DNA of 64,000 nucleotides from Hymenobacter piscis. GTDB taxonomy: Bacteria > Bacteroidota > Bacteroidia > Cytophagales > Hymenobacteraceae. This document shows, piece after piece, positions 1-8,037 of this stretch; the first letter of the stretch is position 1, and every line of letters begins with the position of its first letter. Both the position numbers and the translations under genes were made by a program. Location of the stretch: assembly GCF_018760735.1 (NCBI RefSeq), contig NZ_JAHHZN010000019.1:20610-84609 (forward strand), written 5' to 3'. A model generated the notes under the pieces. That model was not told where the DNA came from. It was given only the letters and a program-made list of their open reading frames with translations, and made no database searches.

Positions 1-126
1 GAAAGATCTAAGCTCTTGAACTGCTCAATTAATGTGTTGATTTCCATAAGAATGGCTGTTGCCTACTGAAAAATATGGTCCTATAACAGTGTACTTCAAA
101 TAACAAGCTTCTACACTCAATAAACA

Positions 127-168
127 AACAGCGGGTAGCAAACCTCCTCGGTTCACTGCCCGCTGCTG
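127..168 (-). terminator. Hairpin terminator downstream of the GH2 remnant
   Basis: Arms at 129-138 and 156-165 pair with one mismatch (CAGCGGGTAG / CTGCCCGCTG). On the minus strand the stem is followed by a T-rich stretch (TGTTTGTTTATTG). It lies just past the stop of the beta-galactosidase remnant, the usual place for an intrinsic terminator. Confidence 0.65.
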
Positions 169-186
169 CATTCAAGCCCTAAGCAT

Positions 187-925
187 CTACCGCTGCCCGA
201 CCGACTTCTCCTGCGCCTGCTGGCCGGAGAAATCGAAGTACAGGGTCATTTCCTTGGCGTACGAGGGGTCTTTGCCGTAGTCGTAGTACATGTTGGTTTT
301 GCCCATCGGGCCTATGTTCTCGGCTTTCTGCGACTTGGTGCCGATGGGCGTGATGCCGTGCATGAAGGAGAGCTGGCCGCTGGGGAAGGCCGGGGCCGTG
401 TTGTAGGGCGTGGCCGAGAAGCGCGGCGTGAACAGGCGCAGGTACACGTCTTCCTGGTCGCAGACGACTGTGAAGGGCTGGCCGGTGGTCTGCAGGGTGA
501 GCCAGTAGAAGTTGGAGTAGTAGCCCTTGAACTCGGGGTACTCGGGGCCGCGGGTGCCGTTCATTTCGCCGGTGCTGGTGTCGTTGTAGCCTTTGGTCCA
601 CACGCCCAGGTTGGTACCCTTCAGGCGGTCTTTCCACACGCGGTAGGGCCCGTCGCCGCGCCACTGGGCGCCGCGCACTTCCTTTTCGGGGTAGCTGAAG
701 CTCAGACCGGCCAGGGCGAAGTCGTAGTCTTTGGGGAAGTACTTGGCCGTGAGGCGCACCCAGCCCGAGGGGTACACCGTCTACTGCAAGAACTGGTAGC
801 GGCTCTGCTTGCCGAAATTGGCTTCGATGACCACGTGCGGGCCGTCCTGGCGCTGGCTCAGGCCCTCGAAGGCGGTTTCGCCCTCGGCCAGCAAGGGGCC
901 GTTGGTGAGCAGGATGAGTAACTTG
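187..925 (-). pseudogene. GH2 beta-galactosidase, C-terminal remnant with internal stop
   Basis: The reading frame encodes the C-terminal beta-galactosidase domain of large GH2 enzymes: the segment NGPLLAEGE, then YPSGWVRLTAKYFPKDYDFALAG and a tail with aromatic-rich beta strands. A TAG at 781-783 interrupts it after the residues RYQFLQ, and the frame is open on both sides of that stop. The N-terminal catalytic (TIM barrel) part is absent: the frame ends near 925, ten bases from the stop of the recombinase gene. Full-length family members have about 800-1100 residues, so only roughly the last quarter remains. The family assignment rests on domain appearance, not on catalytic residues, which are missing. 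Confidence 0.7.
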
Positions 926-934
926 TTCTCCTTA

Positions 935-1897
935 TTACAATCCTAACTTCTGCGCTGCATTGTGTTGCCGCACGTCGTCCAGCCGAGTATAGCGCCGAAT
1001 CATTGTGGAAGTCTTATGCTTAGTCTGATTCATAATCTCACTATCATCAGCCCCGGCCAACTTAGCCACTGTCACAAATGAAGCCCTAAGTGAATGCGCG
1101 GAATATGTTGGCCCAAGATATTTCTGTACTACCGTATTGATGCTTTTATCTGTCAGCCGCGCCTGCGTCAATCGCTGGCCCATACGCAACCCGACAAACA
1201 CCGGCCCGGTTTCCCGCTTGAGCGCGCGTAGCCAAGCCTGTAGAGAACGGATAGGGCAGACCTTGGCTTCCGGCGAATAGAAAATGGCCTTTTCCTCGTG
1301 CTCGCCCAGTTGGTTGGTTTTACTGCGGTGCATGCGCACGATCAACCCTTCCTCCGAAAACTCCAGATCCTCAACATTCAGTGCGGACAACTCCGAGCGG
1401 CGAAATGCGCCAGTGAATCCCAACAGTAAAATTGCCCGGTCCCGTAGCCCAGTTACCGCCTGCGTGTCGATGGCGCGCACCAGTCGTTTGAGCTGAACAA
1501 GCGTAAATGCCGGGGCCTGCTTTTGCCGCACGCCGTGTACGCGGCGGATGCCGTCAAGCAGCACCTGAAACTGTTTATTGTCCGTGGGGCAGTCCAGCCC
1601 GCGCAGCACGTGCACCTTGCTGATTGCCGACAGGTGACGATGAATGGTCGCGACTTTTTTGCCCGCGTCGGCCAGATAGGTCACGTAGCCGGCAAGCGTG
1701 TCCACCGTCGCCGGCACCGGCTCGACTTGGTTGGCCTGACACCAATGCGTGAAGTGTCGCAGGTCGGAGGCGTAAGCCCGGGCCGTGTTGGGCGCGCCCT
1801 GCAACCCGGCTTCGACGTAGCGCGCCGTCTGCTCCGAGAGGCTAGCGAGCGAGTCGGTCGTCTTAGCGGCAGTGGTCAGTCGCGCGTCGTTTTTCAT
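935..1897 (-). CDS. Tyrosine recombinase/integrase
   Basis: A 320-residue phage-integrase-type recombinase. Residues ~20-105 look like the SAM-like core-binding domain (ARYVEAGLQGAPNTARAYAS). The catalytic domain follows with the expected residues: Arg in FTGAFRRSELSAL, the H-x-x-R box in SAHSLRASFVT, a second His in TKHKTSTM, and the nucleophilic Tyr in IRRYTRLDD. The gene appears intact. Its 5' end overlaps a 26-bp tandem duplication that repeats the start codon, and a strong inverted repeat lies 84 bp upstream. It probably moved or rearranged the flanking DNA; both its neighbours are broken genes. Whether it is a phage, plasmid or transposon integrase cannot be told from the sequence. Confidence 0.9.
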   Translation of the reverse strand: MKNDARLTTAAKTTDSLASLSEQTARYVEAGLQGAPNTARAYASDLRHFTHWCQANQVEPVPATVDTLAGYVTYLADAGKKVATIHRHLSAISKVHVLRGLDCPTDNKQFQVLLDGIRRVHGVRQKQAPAFTLVQLKRLVRAIDTQAVTGLRDRAILLLGFTGAFRRSELSALNVEDLEFSEEGLIVRMHRSKTNQLGEHEEKAIFYSPEAKVCPIRSLQAWLRALKRETGPVFVGLRMGQRLTQARLTDKSINTVVQKYLGPTYSAHSLRASFVTVAKLAGADDSEIMNQTKHKTSTMIRRYTRLDDVRQHNAAQKLGL

Positions 1898-1937
1898 GTA
1901 ACCTATATAATGTCGTTTTTCATGTAACCTATATAAT
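1886..1937. repeat. Perfect 26-bp tandem duplication over the recombinase start
   Basis: Copies at 1886-1911 and 1912-1937 are identical. On the minus strand each contains ATGAAAAACGAC, so the upstream copy also has the gene's first four codons. That copy is followed by two codons and TAG, giving a six-residue upstream reading frame (MKNDII) ahead of the true start at 1897. Confidence 0.95.
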
Positions 1938-1980
1938 AAGGTATAGCCGTGAAAAAACGGCCCGAAAAGCGAATATACTG

Positions 1981-2015
1981 CTAGGTTCCGATAATTAAAA
2001 GTTATCGGAACCTAG
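1981..2015. repeat. Perfect 14-bp inverted repeat, 7-nt spacer
   Basis: CTAGGTTCCGATAA (1981-1994) is the exact reverse complement of TTATCGGAACCTAG (2002-2015), with spacer TTAAAAG. The geometry, two arms flanking a 7-base core, resembles a tyrosine-recombinase crossover site and it lies close to such a gene. A bidirectional terminator is the alternative, although no T-run follows the stem. Confidence 0.6.
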
Positions 2016-2100
2016 TGGTTCGGCGATAGGGAACATCAAGTAAACCTTATCAGTCCTTATGATTTTGCATTAGCATTGATAATAGTCGTCCACCAGCGGA

Positions 2101-3338
2101 TGACCTCCTCCCAATTGCTGGACCGGTCTGATATAGTGAATCAGGCGGTTTGAAGCTCGGCAGTACTGGCGGCTGCCATGACCTGATCGGGCGTTAACTT
2201 CGGCAGCGAGCTATGCGGTCGGAAGCCGTTGTACTCCTGCCGCCACTGCTCGATTTTCTCCTGCGCATCGGACAACGAGAGGAACCAATGCACATGCAGA
2301 CACTCGTCTCGGAAGCTGCCGTCGAATGACTCAATATACGGGTTGTCCGTCGGTTTGCCCGGGCGCGAGAAGTCCAACGTGACCCGCTGCTCATGGGCCC
2401 ATTTGTCCAGCGCTTTGCTGATAAACTCGCTGCCGTCATCTACCTGGATGCGCTCAGGTACGACGCCCCGCGTTTGCTGCAAGTGGCTCATCACGGCCAC
2501 CACGTCGTCGCCTTTTAGCGACTGTCCAACCTGAAGGGCCAGGCACTGGCGACTACAACTTATCCACTATCGTTAAGGCGCGAATCTTGCGCCCATCGAA
2601 GAGCTGATCAGCTACGAAATCCATGCTCGAGCTCTGGTGCGGCCGCTGCAACCCGGCCCGCTCCAGGCGGTGTGCCGCGGCCCGGCTGCGCCTGGGCCGT
2701 TTGCTACGTAGATGCAGCCCTTCCAGGCAGTAGAGACGGTGGACGCGCTTGTGGTTGTCGGGCCGGCCTTCCCGCCGCAGCAGCGTAAACAGGCGCTGGC
2801 AGCCGTAGCGCACTTGGGATCTGGGCCAGTTCCCGCAACCGTCGGCGCAGGACCGTATCCTGCCGCCCGTGCGGTCGGTAGTGCCAGCTCGAGCGCTGCA
2901 GCAACACGAGCTGGCAGGCCCGGCGGGTCGAGATGCGATAGGCGTCGGCGTCGCGTACGTGTTAAGCCGCGTGGCGACGCTGCTTGGGGCTTCAGAAGGT
3001 TGTTTGAGCACGTCCTGCAGCATTTGCTTGTCCAGGCTCCGGTCGGCCACGAGCTGTTGGAGGTGTAGATTCTCCTCTTCCAACTGCTTCAGGCGGCGCA
3101 GCTCGGGCACCCCTAGCCCACCGTATTTCTTCTTCCAATTGTAGTGGGTGGCCTCGCTGATGCCCATCTTCCGGCAGACCTCGGCGACGGCCACGCCCGT
3201 GTCGGCTTGGCGCAGGGCAAACACGATCTGGGCCTCGGTAAACTTCGTCTTTTTCATGGCACATGTCTCTTGGTTTAAGATACGACAAGGGCCTGATTTC
3301 TCTACTTTAGCGCGGACCAGTTTTGTGGGAGGAGGTCA
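2101..3338 (-). mobile_element. IS3-family insertion sequence (decayed), 1238 bp
   Basis: Imperfect terminal inverted repeats bound the element: TGACCTCCTCCCA at 2101 and its complement ending at 3338, continuing with related bases around CTGGACCG / CTGGTCCG. Inside is an IS3-type orfA/orfB arrangement on the minus strand. No direct target duplication is visible: the flanks read GCGGA on the left and GTGGT on the right. This suggests later rearrangement at one end. The right end interrupts an exonuclease-like gene. The 1.2-kb length fits the IS3 family (IS407-like group, from the orfA style). Confidence 0.85.
2141..3257 (-). pseudogene. IS3-family transposase orfA/orfB, frameshifted
   Basis: OrfA starts at 3257 (MKKTKFTEAQIVFALRQADT) with an HTH and a leucine-rich coiled region ending QMLQDVLK. 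OrfB begins in another frame (region ~2830-3000), which could reflect normal programmed frameshifting. Two further changes are not normal. Near 2815-2822 an extra base is needed to join LRRRLRELAQ to QVRYGCQRLFTLLRREG. Near 2545-2553 another extra base gives VDKL-stop before the rve (DDE) domain resumes. The catalytic core remains recognisable: MDFVADQLFDGRK, then RIQVDDGSEFISKAL, then GKPTDNPYIESFDGSFRDEC. The element therefore cannot make an intact transposase by itself. Confidence 0.85.
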
Positions 3339-3391
3339 GTGGTCAGGCCGGTGGTTTCAGTATCCAGAAACAGCAGGTACTGCTCACTCAT
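3339..3391 (-). pseudogene. 5' stub of a DnaQ-like 3'-5' exonuclease
   Basis: From ATG at 3391 the minus strand reads MSEQYLLFLDTETTGL and then runs straight into the IS end at 3338. The D-x-E box DTETTGL with a preceding hydrophobic strand is the exonuclease I motif of the DEDDh (DnaQ/polymerase epsilon) family. The rest of the gene is not found beyond the IS. It starts 6 bp after the lacI stop codon, so it was probably co-transcribed with lacI. The assignment rests on 16 residues. Confidence 0.55.
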
Positions 3392-3397
3392 GCTCCG

Positions 3398-4501
3398 CTA
3401 AGGCCGGAATACCTTGGCCGCCCGACGCGGGGCGGGAGCCGATTCCGCCTGGCGCAGTGAGGAGCCGCGAATCAGTAGCTCGGGACGCAAAATGGTCTGA
3501 CGGGGCGTGAACGGAGTGGCGTCGGCCTCAATTTGCTCCAGCAGCAGGCGCACGGTGGCCTGGCCCATTTCCTCGCAGCGCTGGTCGATGGTGGTAATGG
3601 TAGGTTCGGTAATGAGCGTGAAAGCCTCGTTGCTGAAACCACTGATGGCAATATCCTCGGGCACCCGGCGGCCCTGCCGCCGCGCCTCCTGCTGGGCCCC
3701 GAGGGCGCAGTAGTCGCCGGCCGAAAACACGGCGTCGGGCGGGTTGGGCAGGGCCAGCCACCGGCGCATCACCTCCACCCCATCCGGCTGAGTCATGTCG
3801 GTATAGGCTACCAGTTCCTCGTCGAGGGACAGCCCGGCTTCGCGCAGGGCTGCCAAGTAGCCCTGGTAGCGGTTTTTGTAGATGCTCATGTGCTGGGGGC
3901 CGGCCAGGTGAGCCACTCGCTGGCAGCCCTGGCTGAGCAGGTGACGGGTCGAAATCAGGGCCCCTTCGTGGTCGTTGAGCACCACGGCATTCACGTCCTC
4001 GCCCTCCATGCTGCGGTCGAAAAACACCAGCGGCAGGCCCCGGCTGCGGACCTTATCAAAGTGCTTATAGGTAGTGGTGGTGCGCGACAACGAGACCATA
4101 ATACCGGCCACCTGGGCGCTGAGCAGGGCCTCCACATTGCGCCGCTCCTGGGCCGCATCTTCGTTCGACTGGCAGATGATGACGTTGTAGCCGGCCCGGC
4201 TGGCGGCCGTTTCGATGCCGTGCACCACCGACGGGAAGAAGCGCCCCTCAATGTAAGGCACGATAATGCCCAGCAACTTGCTTTTACCCTTGCGCAGGGC
4301 CGACGCCAGGCGGTTGGGCTGGTAGTTGTACTTCTTAGCCAGCTTGAGCACCTTCGACTTCATTTCTGGTCCGATGCTGTAATGGTCGCTCAGGGCCCGG
4401 GAAATGGTGGTCATGGATACGCCCAGCTCCCGGGCCAGGTCGGCCATGGAAACGGGGGTGTTGGTAGCGGGTGCGGCGGTGTTCTTTTTACGAGGGGCCA
4501 T
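3398..4501 (-). CDS. LacI-family transcriptional regulator of the arabinose/arabinan locus
   Basis: A 367-residue LacI/GalR protein. The N-terminal HTH is at residues ~18-40 (MADLARELGVSMTTISRALS), with the hinge helix at ~60-72 (YQPNRLASALRKGKSK). It is followed by a periplasmic-binding-protein-like effector and dimerisation domain to ~345 (LLGIIVPYIEGRFFP, GIMVSLSRT, FDRSM, GFSNEAF). The start ATG at 4501 is preceded at 4513-4532 by a perfect-arm palindrome, and the divergent GH51 gene has the same motif at 4783. The same 20-bp palindrome recurs at other arabinose genes in the window, so this protein is the natural candidate for the repressor, with arabinose or an oligomer as inducer (inferred). 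It differs from the Nudix-type AraR known in Bacteroides and from AraC of enterobacteria. Confidence 0.9.
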   Translation of the reverse strand: MAPRKKNTAAPATNTPVSMADLARELGVSMTTISRALSDHYSIGPEMKSKVLKLAKKYNYQPNRLASALRKGKSKLLGIIVPYIEGRFFPSVVHGIETAASRAGYNVIICQSNEDAAQERRNVEALLSAQVAGIMVSLSRTTTTYKHFDKVRSRGLPLVFFDRSMEGEDVNAVVLNDHEGALISTRHLLSQGCQRVAHLAGPQHMSIYKNRYQGYLAALREAGLSLDEELVAYTDMTQPDGVEVMRRWLALPNPPDAVFSAGDYCALGAQQEARRQGRRVPEDIAISGFSNEAFTLITEPTITTIDQRCEEMGQATVRLLLEQIEADATPFTPRQTILRPELLIRGSSLRQAESAPAPRRAAKVFRP

Positions 4502-4512
4502 GTGAAAGAGCG

Positions 4513-4532
4513 TTACACAATGCTTTGTGTAA
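4513..4532. promoter_or_regulatory. Operator 1, autoregulatory site before lacI
   Basis: TTACACAATGCTTTGTGTAA: perfect 8-bp arms around a 4-nt centre, ending 12 bp upstream of the lacI start codon. This position would block transcription of the regulator itself. Confidence 0.8.
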
Positions 4533-4782
4533 AGAAAGTATTCAGGGCTGCGGCAAGGATGGAATTTCGCAGGATTGAGGCGGGTAGTACACTGGCGGCG
4601 TTGTCGTTGCTGAGGGGCCCGAAAGCCCAGGTAGTTGTTTGGTTGAAGATAGAGTTATTTCGCCAGAATCATCTTAACACTCCCATTCACCGCCGTAAAG
4701 CAATTGTTTACAGCCCGGCTGACCACAGGATCCGAGCAAATTTACTCCCCGCTGGGGCAGGGAACGAATAAATATTATTACT

Positions 4783-4802
4783 TTACACAATCGTTTGTGC
4801 TA
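4783..4802. promoter_or_regulatory. Operator 2, before the GH51-GH43-GH43 group
   Basis: TTACACAATCGTTTGTGCTA, a one-mismatch palindrome with the TCGT centre shared by most sites in the window. It is 88 bp upstream of the GH51 start, in the lacI/GH51 divergent region (4502-4890). Confidence 0.8.
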
Positions 4803-4890
4803 ACTAGCTAATGACGCGCACCCACCGACGCTGAGCAGCCGGCGTTTCAGGGGCCTTCGCTGCTGCTACCTTCACTTCAATTCCCACCGT

Positions 4891-6975
4891 ATGCCTATTT
4901 CTCTTCCTGCCCGCTCCCTGGCCCTAAGCTTCGCCCTAAGCGGCAGTCTGCTCGGAACGGGTGCCCGGGCCCAGAATCCGGTCGCCACCTTCACCGTGCA
5001 GGTCAACCAGCCGGGCGCGCCCATCGCCAAAACCATGTACGGCCTCTTTTTCGAGGACATTAACTTCGCCGCCGACGGCGGGTTGTACCCGGAACTGGTC
5101 AAGAACAAGTCGTTTGAAACCGACGACCGGCTGCTGGGCTGGAAGGCCATCCGCGGAGCAGCGGCCCTAACGGATTACTCCATTATCACTCAGAATCCCA
5201 TCAGCGCCACTAACCGCAACTTCCTGCGCCTGACGGCCGCCACCGCCAGCCCCGACGCCGGCCTGCTCAACGAAGGCTTCCGGGGCATGGGCGTGAAAGC
5301 CGGCGCCCAGTATACGTTTTCAGTGTACCTGCGCCGCGGCCCCGGCAACGTGCAAGGCCTGAACGTGACGCTGGAAGAGCCCGGCCAGGGAGGCCCCGGC
5401 CCCGAAGCGCCGGCTTCGGGCCGCACCCTGGCCCAGGCCCGCATCAGCGGCCTGACCGGCAGCTGGCAGAAGTACGAAGTGGTGCTCAAGCCCACTGCCA
5501 CGGCCGCCAAGGCCCGCCTCAAGCTGACCCTGGACGGGGCCGGCACCCTGGACCTCGACGTGGTGTCGCTGTATCCGCAGGACACTTGGCAGAACCGCCA
5601 GAACGGATTGCGCCCCGATCTGGTACAGCTGCTCAAGGATATGAACCCCGGCTTTTTGCGCTTTCCCGGTGGCTGCATTGTGGAAGGGCGAACCCTGGCC
5701 CAGCGCTACCAGTGGAAGGAAACCATCGGCGACGTGGCCGCCCGCGTCCCGCTCGTCAACCGCTGGAACACGGAGTTCCTGCACAAATTCACCCCCGATT
5801 ACTACCAGTCCTTCGGGCTGGGCTTCTACGAGTACTTCCAGCTGTCGGAAGATATTGGAGCCGAGCCGGTGCCGATTCTGAACGTGGGCATGGCCTGCCA
5901 GTTCAACTCAGCCGAGCTGGCCCCCATCAGCCGGGCCGGGGGCCCCAGCGCCCCCGCCGACCACAACCACGCCGCCGACCCGACCCTCGACACCTTTATT
6001 CAGGATGCGCTGGACCTGATTGAGTTTGCCAACGGGCCGGCCAGCAGCCCCTGGGGCGCCCGCCGGGTGGCCATGGGCCACGCCCAGCCCTTCAATCTGA
6101 AGTTTATCGGCATCGGCAACGAGCAGTGGGGGCCCCAGTACCTGGAGCGCTACGAGCCGTTTGCCAAGGCCGTGAAGGCCAAATATCCCAACATCAACAT
6201 CGTATCGAGCGCCGGACCCGCGCCCGACGGCGACCTGTTCGACAAGGCCAGCCAGCGCCTGCGCGAGCTCAAGGCCGAGGTCATCGACGAGCACTACTAC
6301 GCCAAGCCCGAGTGGTTTCGCGACAACGTGCACCGCTACGACAACTACCCCACCACCGGCACCAAGATTTTCGCGGGTGAGTATGCCGCCCAGAGCGTGG
6401 CCATCGGCAGCCCCGACAACAAGAACAACTGGAACTGCGCCCTCTCCGAAGCGGCCTTCATGACAGGCCTGGAGCGCAACGCCGACAAAGTGATTATGGC
6501 TTCCTACGCCCCGCTGTTTGCCCACGTGGATGCCTGGCAGTGGACGCCCGACATGATCTGGTTCGACAACCTGAAATCGTACGGCACGCCCAACTACTAC
6601 GTGCAGAAAATGTATTCCACCAACCCCGGCACCACCATGCTGCCGGTGCAGCGCGACGGGGGTGCGGCGAACGGGGCCGACAACCTGTTCAGCAGCGCTG
6701 TGGCCGACGACAAAACCGGCGAAATCATCCTGAAGCTGGTGAACTACTCGGCCCAGGCCCGGCCGGTCGCCATCAACCTGGCCGGCGTGAAGAAGCCCGG
6801 CAAAACCGGCCGCGCCACGGTGCTGGCCTCCGCCGACCTGGAAGCCGTTAACAGCCTCGACCAGCCCCAGAACCTGTCCCCCCAGGATGCCACCTTCAAG
6901 GTGTCGTCGTCGAAAGTAACCTACACGCTGGCTCCGTACTCGTTCACGGTGCTGCGCATTCCTGGTAAGCGGTAG
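4891..6975 (+). CDS. GH51 alpha-L-arabinofuranosidase
   Basis: A 694-residue enzyme that removes non-reducing alpha-L-arabinofuranosyl groups. A signal peptide covers residues 1-27 (cleavage after ARA), so it works in the periplasm or outside. The GH51 hallmark YGLFFEDINFAADGG is near residue 50. A carbohydrate-binding-like beta domain is inserted at ~90-225 before the catalytic barrel. The acid/base Glu is residue 411 in GIGNEQWGPQ. The likely nucleophile is Glu497 in KIFAGEYAA, following the long plant-type GH51 pattern. A C-terminal beta domain ends at 694. It is the first gene after operator 2, and the next gene starts 3 bp after its stop, so the two are co-transcribed. Confidence 0.93.
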   Translation: MPISLPARSLALSFALSGSLLGTGARAQNPVATFTVQVNQPGAPIAKTMYGLFFEDINFAADGGLYPELVKNKSFETDDRLLGWKAIRGAAALTDYSIITQNPISATNRNFLRLTAATASPDAGLLNEGFRGMGVKAGAQYTFSVYLRRGPGNVQGLNVTLEEPGQGGPGPEAPASGRTLAQARISGLTGSWQKYEVVLKPTATAAKARLKLTLDGAGTLDLDVVSLYPQDTWQNRQNGLRPDLVQLLKDMNPGFLRFPGGCIVEGRTLAQRYQWKETIGDVAARVPLVNRWNTEFLHKFTPDYYQSFGLGFYEYFQLSEDIGAEPVPILNVGMACQFNSAELAPISRAGGPSAPADHNHAADPTLDTFIQDALDLIEFANGPASSPWGARRVAMGHAQPFNLKFIGIGNEQWGPQYLERYEPFAKAVKAKYPNINIVSSAGPAPDGDLFDKASQRLRELKAEVIDEHYYAKPEWFRDNVHRYDNYPTTGTKIFAGEYAAQSVAIGSPDNKNNWNCALSEAAFMTGLERNADKVIMASYAPLFAHVDAWQWTPDMIWFDNLKSYGTPNYYVQKMYSTNPGTTMLPVQRDGGAANGADNLFSSAVADDKTGEIILKLVNYSAQARPVAINLAGVKKPGKTGRATVLASADLEAVNSLDQPQNLSPQDATFKVSSSKVTYTLAPYSFTVLRIPGKR

Positions 6976-6978
6976 GTT

Positions 6979-7983
6979 ATGGCAGCATCAACTTTGCAAA
7001 CTGCCCTGCGCCCCCTGCTGGCGGCCGGGCTCCTGATCCAGGCCGGCTGCGCCGCGGCCCAGCAACCCGGCCCGGCTGCCGCCCCGGAACCGGTGGCGGG
7101 TAACCCCATCATCAAGGACAAGTACACCGCCGACCCGGCCGCCCTGGTTTACAACGGCACGGTGTACCTCTACGCCGGCCACGATGAGGCCCCGGCCCGG
7201 CAGGAGCGTTATGTGATGCACGAGTGGCTGTGCTACTCCTCCACCGACCTGGTGCACTGGCAGGAACACCCCTCGCCGTTGAACGTGCGGGCCTTTGCCT
7301 GGGCCAAAGACGACGCCTGGGCCTCGCAGGTGATTGAGCGGGACGGCAAGTTCTACTGGTACGCGGCCGTGGAGCACGGCACTATTCCGGGCAAGGCCAT
7401 TGGGGTGGCGGTGGCCGACCGCCCCACCGGCCCGTTCCGGGACGCCCGCGGCTCGGCCCTGATTACCAACGACATGACCACGGAGGCTAAAATCAGCTGG
7501 GACGATATCGACCCCACCGTGTTCGTGGACGAGCGGGGGCAGGCCTACCTGTACTGGGGCAACACCATCTGCTACTGGGCCAAGCTCAAGTCCAACATGA
7601 CGGAGCTCGACGGCCCGATTCACCAGCTGACCACTCTGCCCCACTACACCGAGGCTCCCTGGCTGCACTACCGCAACGGCTGGTACTACCTGAGCTACGC
7701 CTACCAGTTCCCCGAGAAAATTGCCTACGCCATGAGCCGCAGCCCCGAGGGGCCGTGGGTGTTCAAAGGGCTGCTCAATGAGGTGGCCGGCAATTCCAAC
7801 ACCAACCACCAGGCCATCATCGACTTCAAGGGCCGCTCCTACTTCCTCTACCACAACGGCAGCCTGCCCACCGACGGGGGCTCTTTCCGTCGCGCGGTGT
7901 GCGTGGACTACCTGTACTATAATAAGGACGGCACGATGCAGCGCGTGCAGATGACCACAGAAGGCGTGCCGGCGGCGCAGTAG
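6979..7983 (+). CDS. GH43 glycosidase, lipoprotein
   Basis: 334 residues. A lipobox IQAGC puts the lipidated Cys at position 24, so the protein is membrane anchored. The five-bladed propeller family GH43 is indicated by three acidic motifs in the expected order: TADPAALVYNGTVYLYAGHD (base Asp), SWDDIDPTVFVDERGQAYLY (pKa-modulating Asp) and HYTEAPWLHYRNGWYYL (acid Glu). The likely activity is alpha-L-arabinofuranosidase or a related exo-activity on arabino-oligosaccharides; the subfamily cannot be fixed by eye. It lies 3 bp behind GH51 and 54 bp ahead of the endo-arabinanase in one plus-strand unit under operator 2. Confidence 0.9.
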   Translation: MAASTLQTALRPLLAAGLLIQAGCAAAQQPGPAAAPEPVAGNPIIKDKYTADPAALVYNGTVYLYAGHDEAPARQERYVMHEWLCYSSTDLVHWQEHPSPLNVRAFAWAKDDAWASQVIERDGKFYWYAAVEHGTIPGKAIGVAVADRPTGPFRDARGSALITNDMTTEAKISWDDIDPTVFVDERGQAYLYWGNTICYWAKLKSNMTELDGPIHQLTTLPHYTEAPWLHYRNGWYYLSYAYQFPEKIAYAMSRSPEGPWVFKGLLNEVAGNSNTNHQAIIDFKGRSYFLYHNGSLPTDGGSFRRAVCVDYLYYNKDGTMQRVQMTTEGVPAAQ

Positions 7984-8037
7984 CAGTCCGTTTCTGTCCG
8001 AACCCAACCCTCCCCACCCGTTAATTCCCTCACGCCG

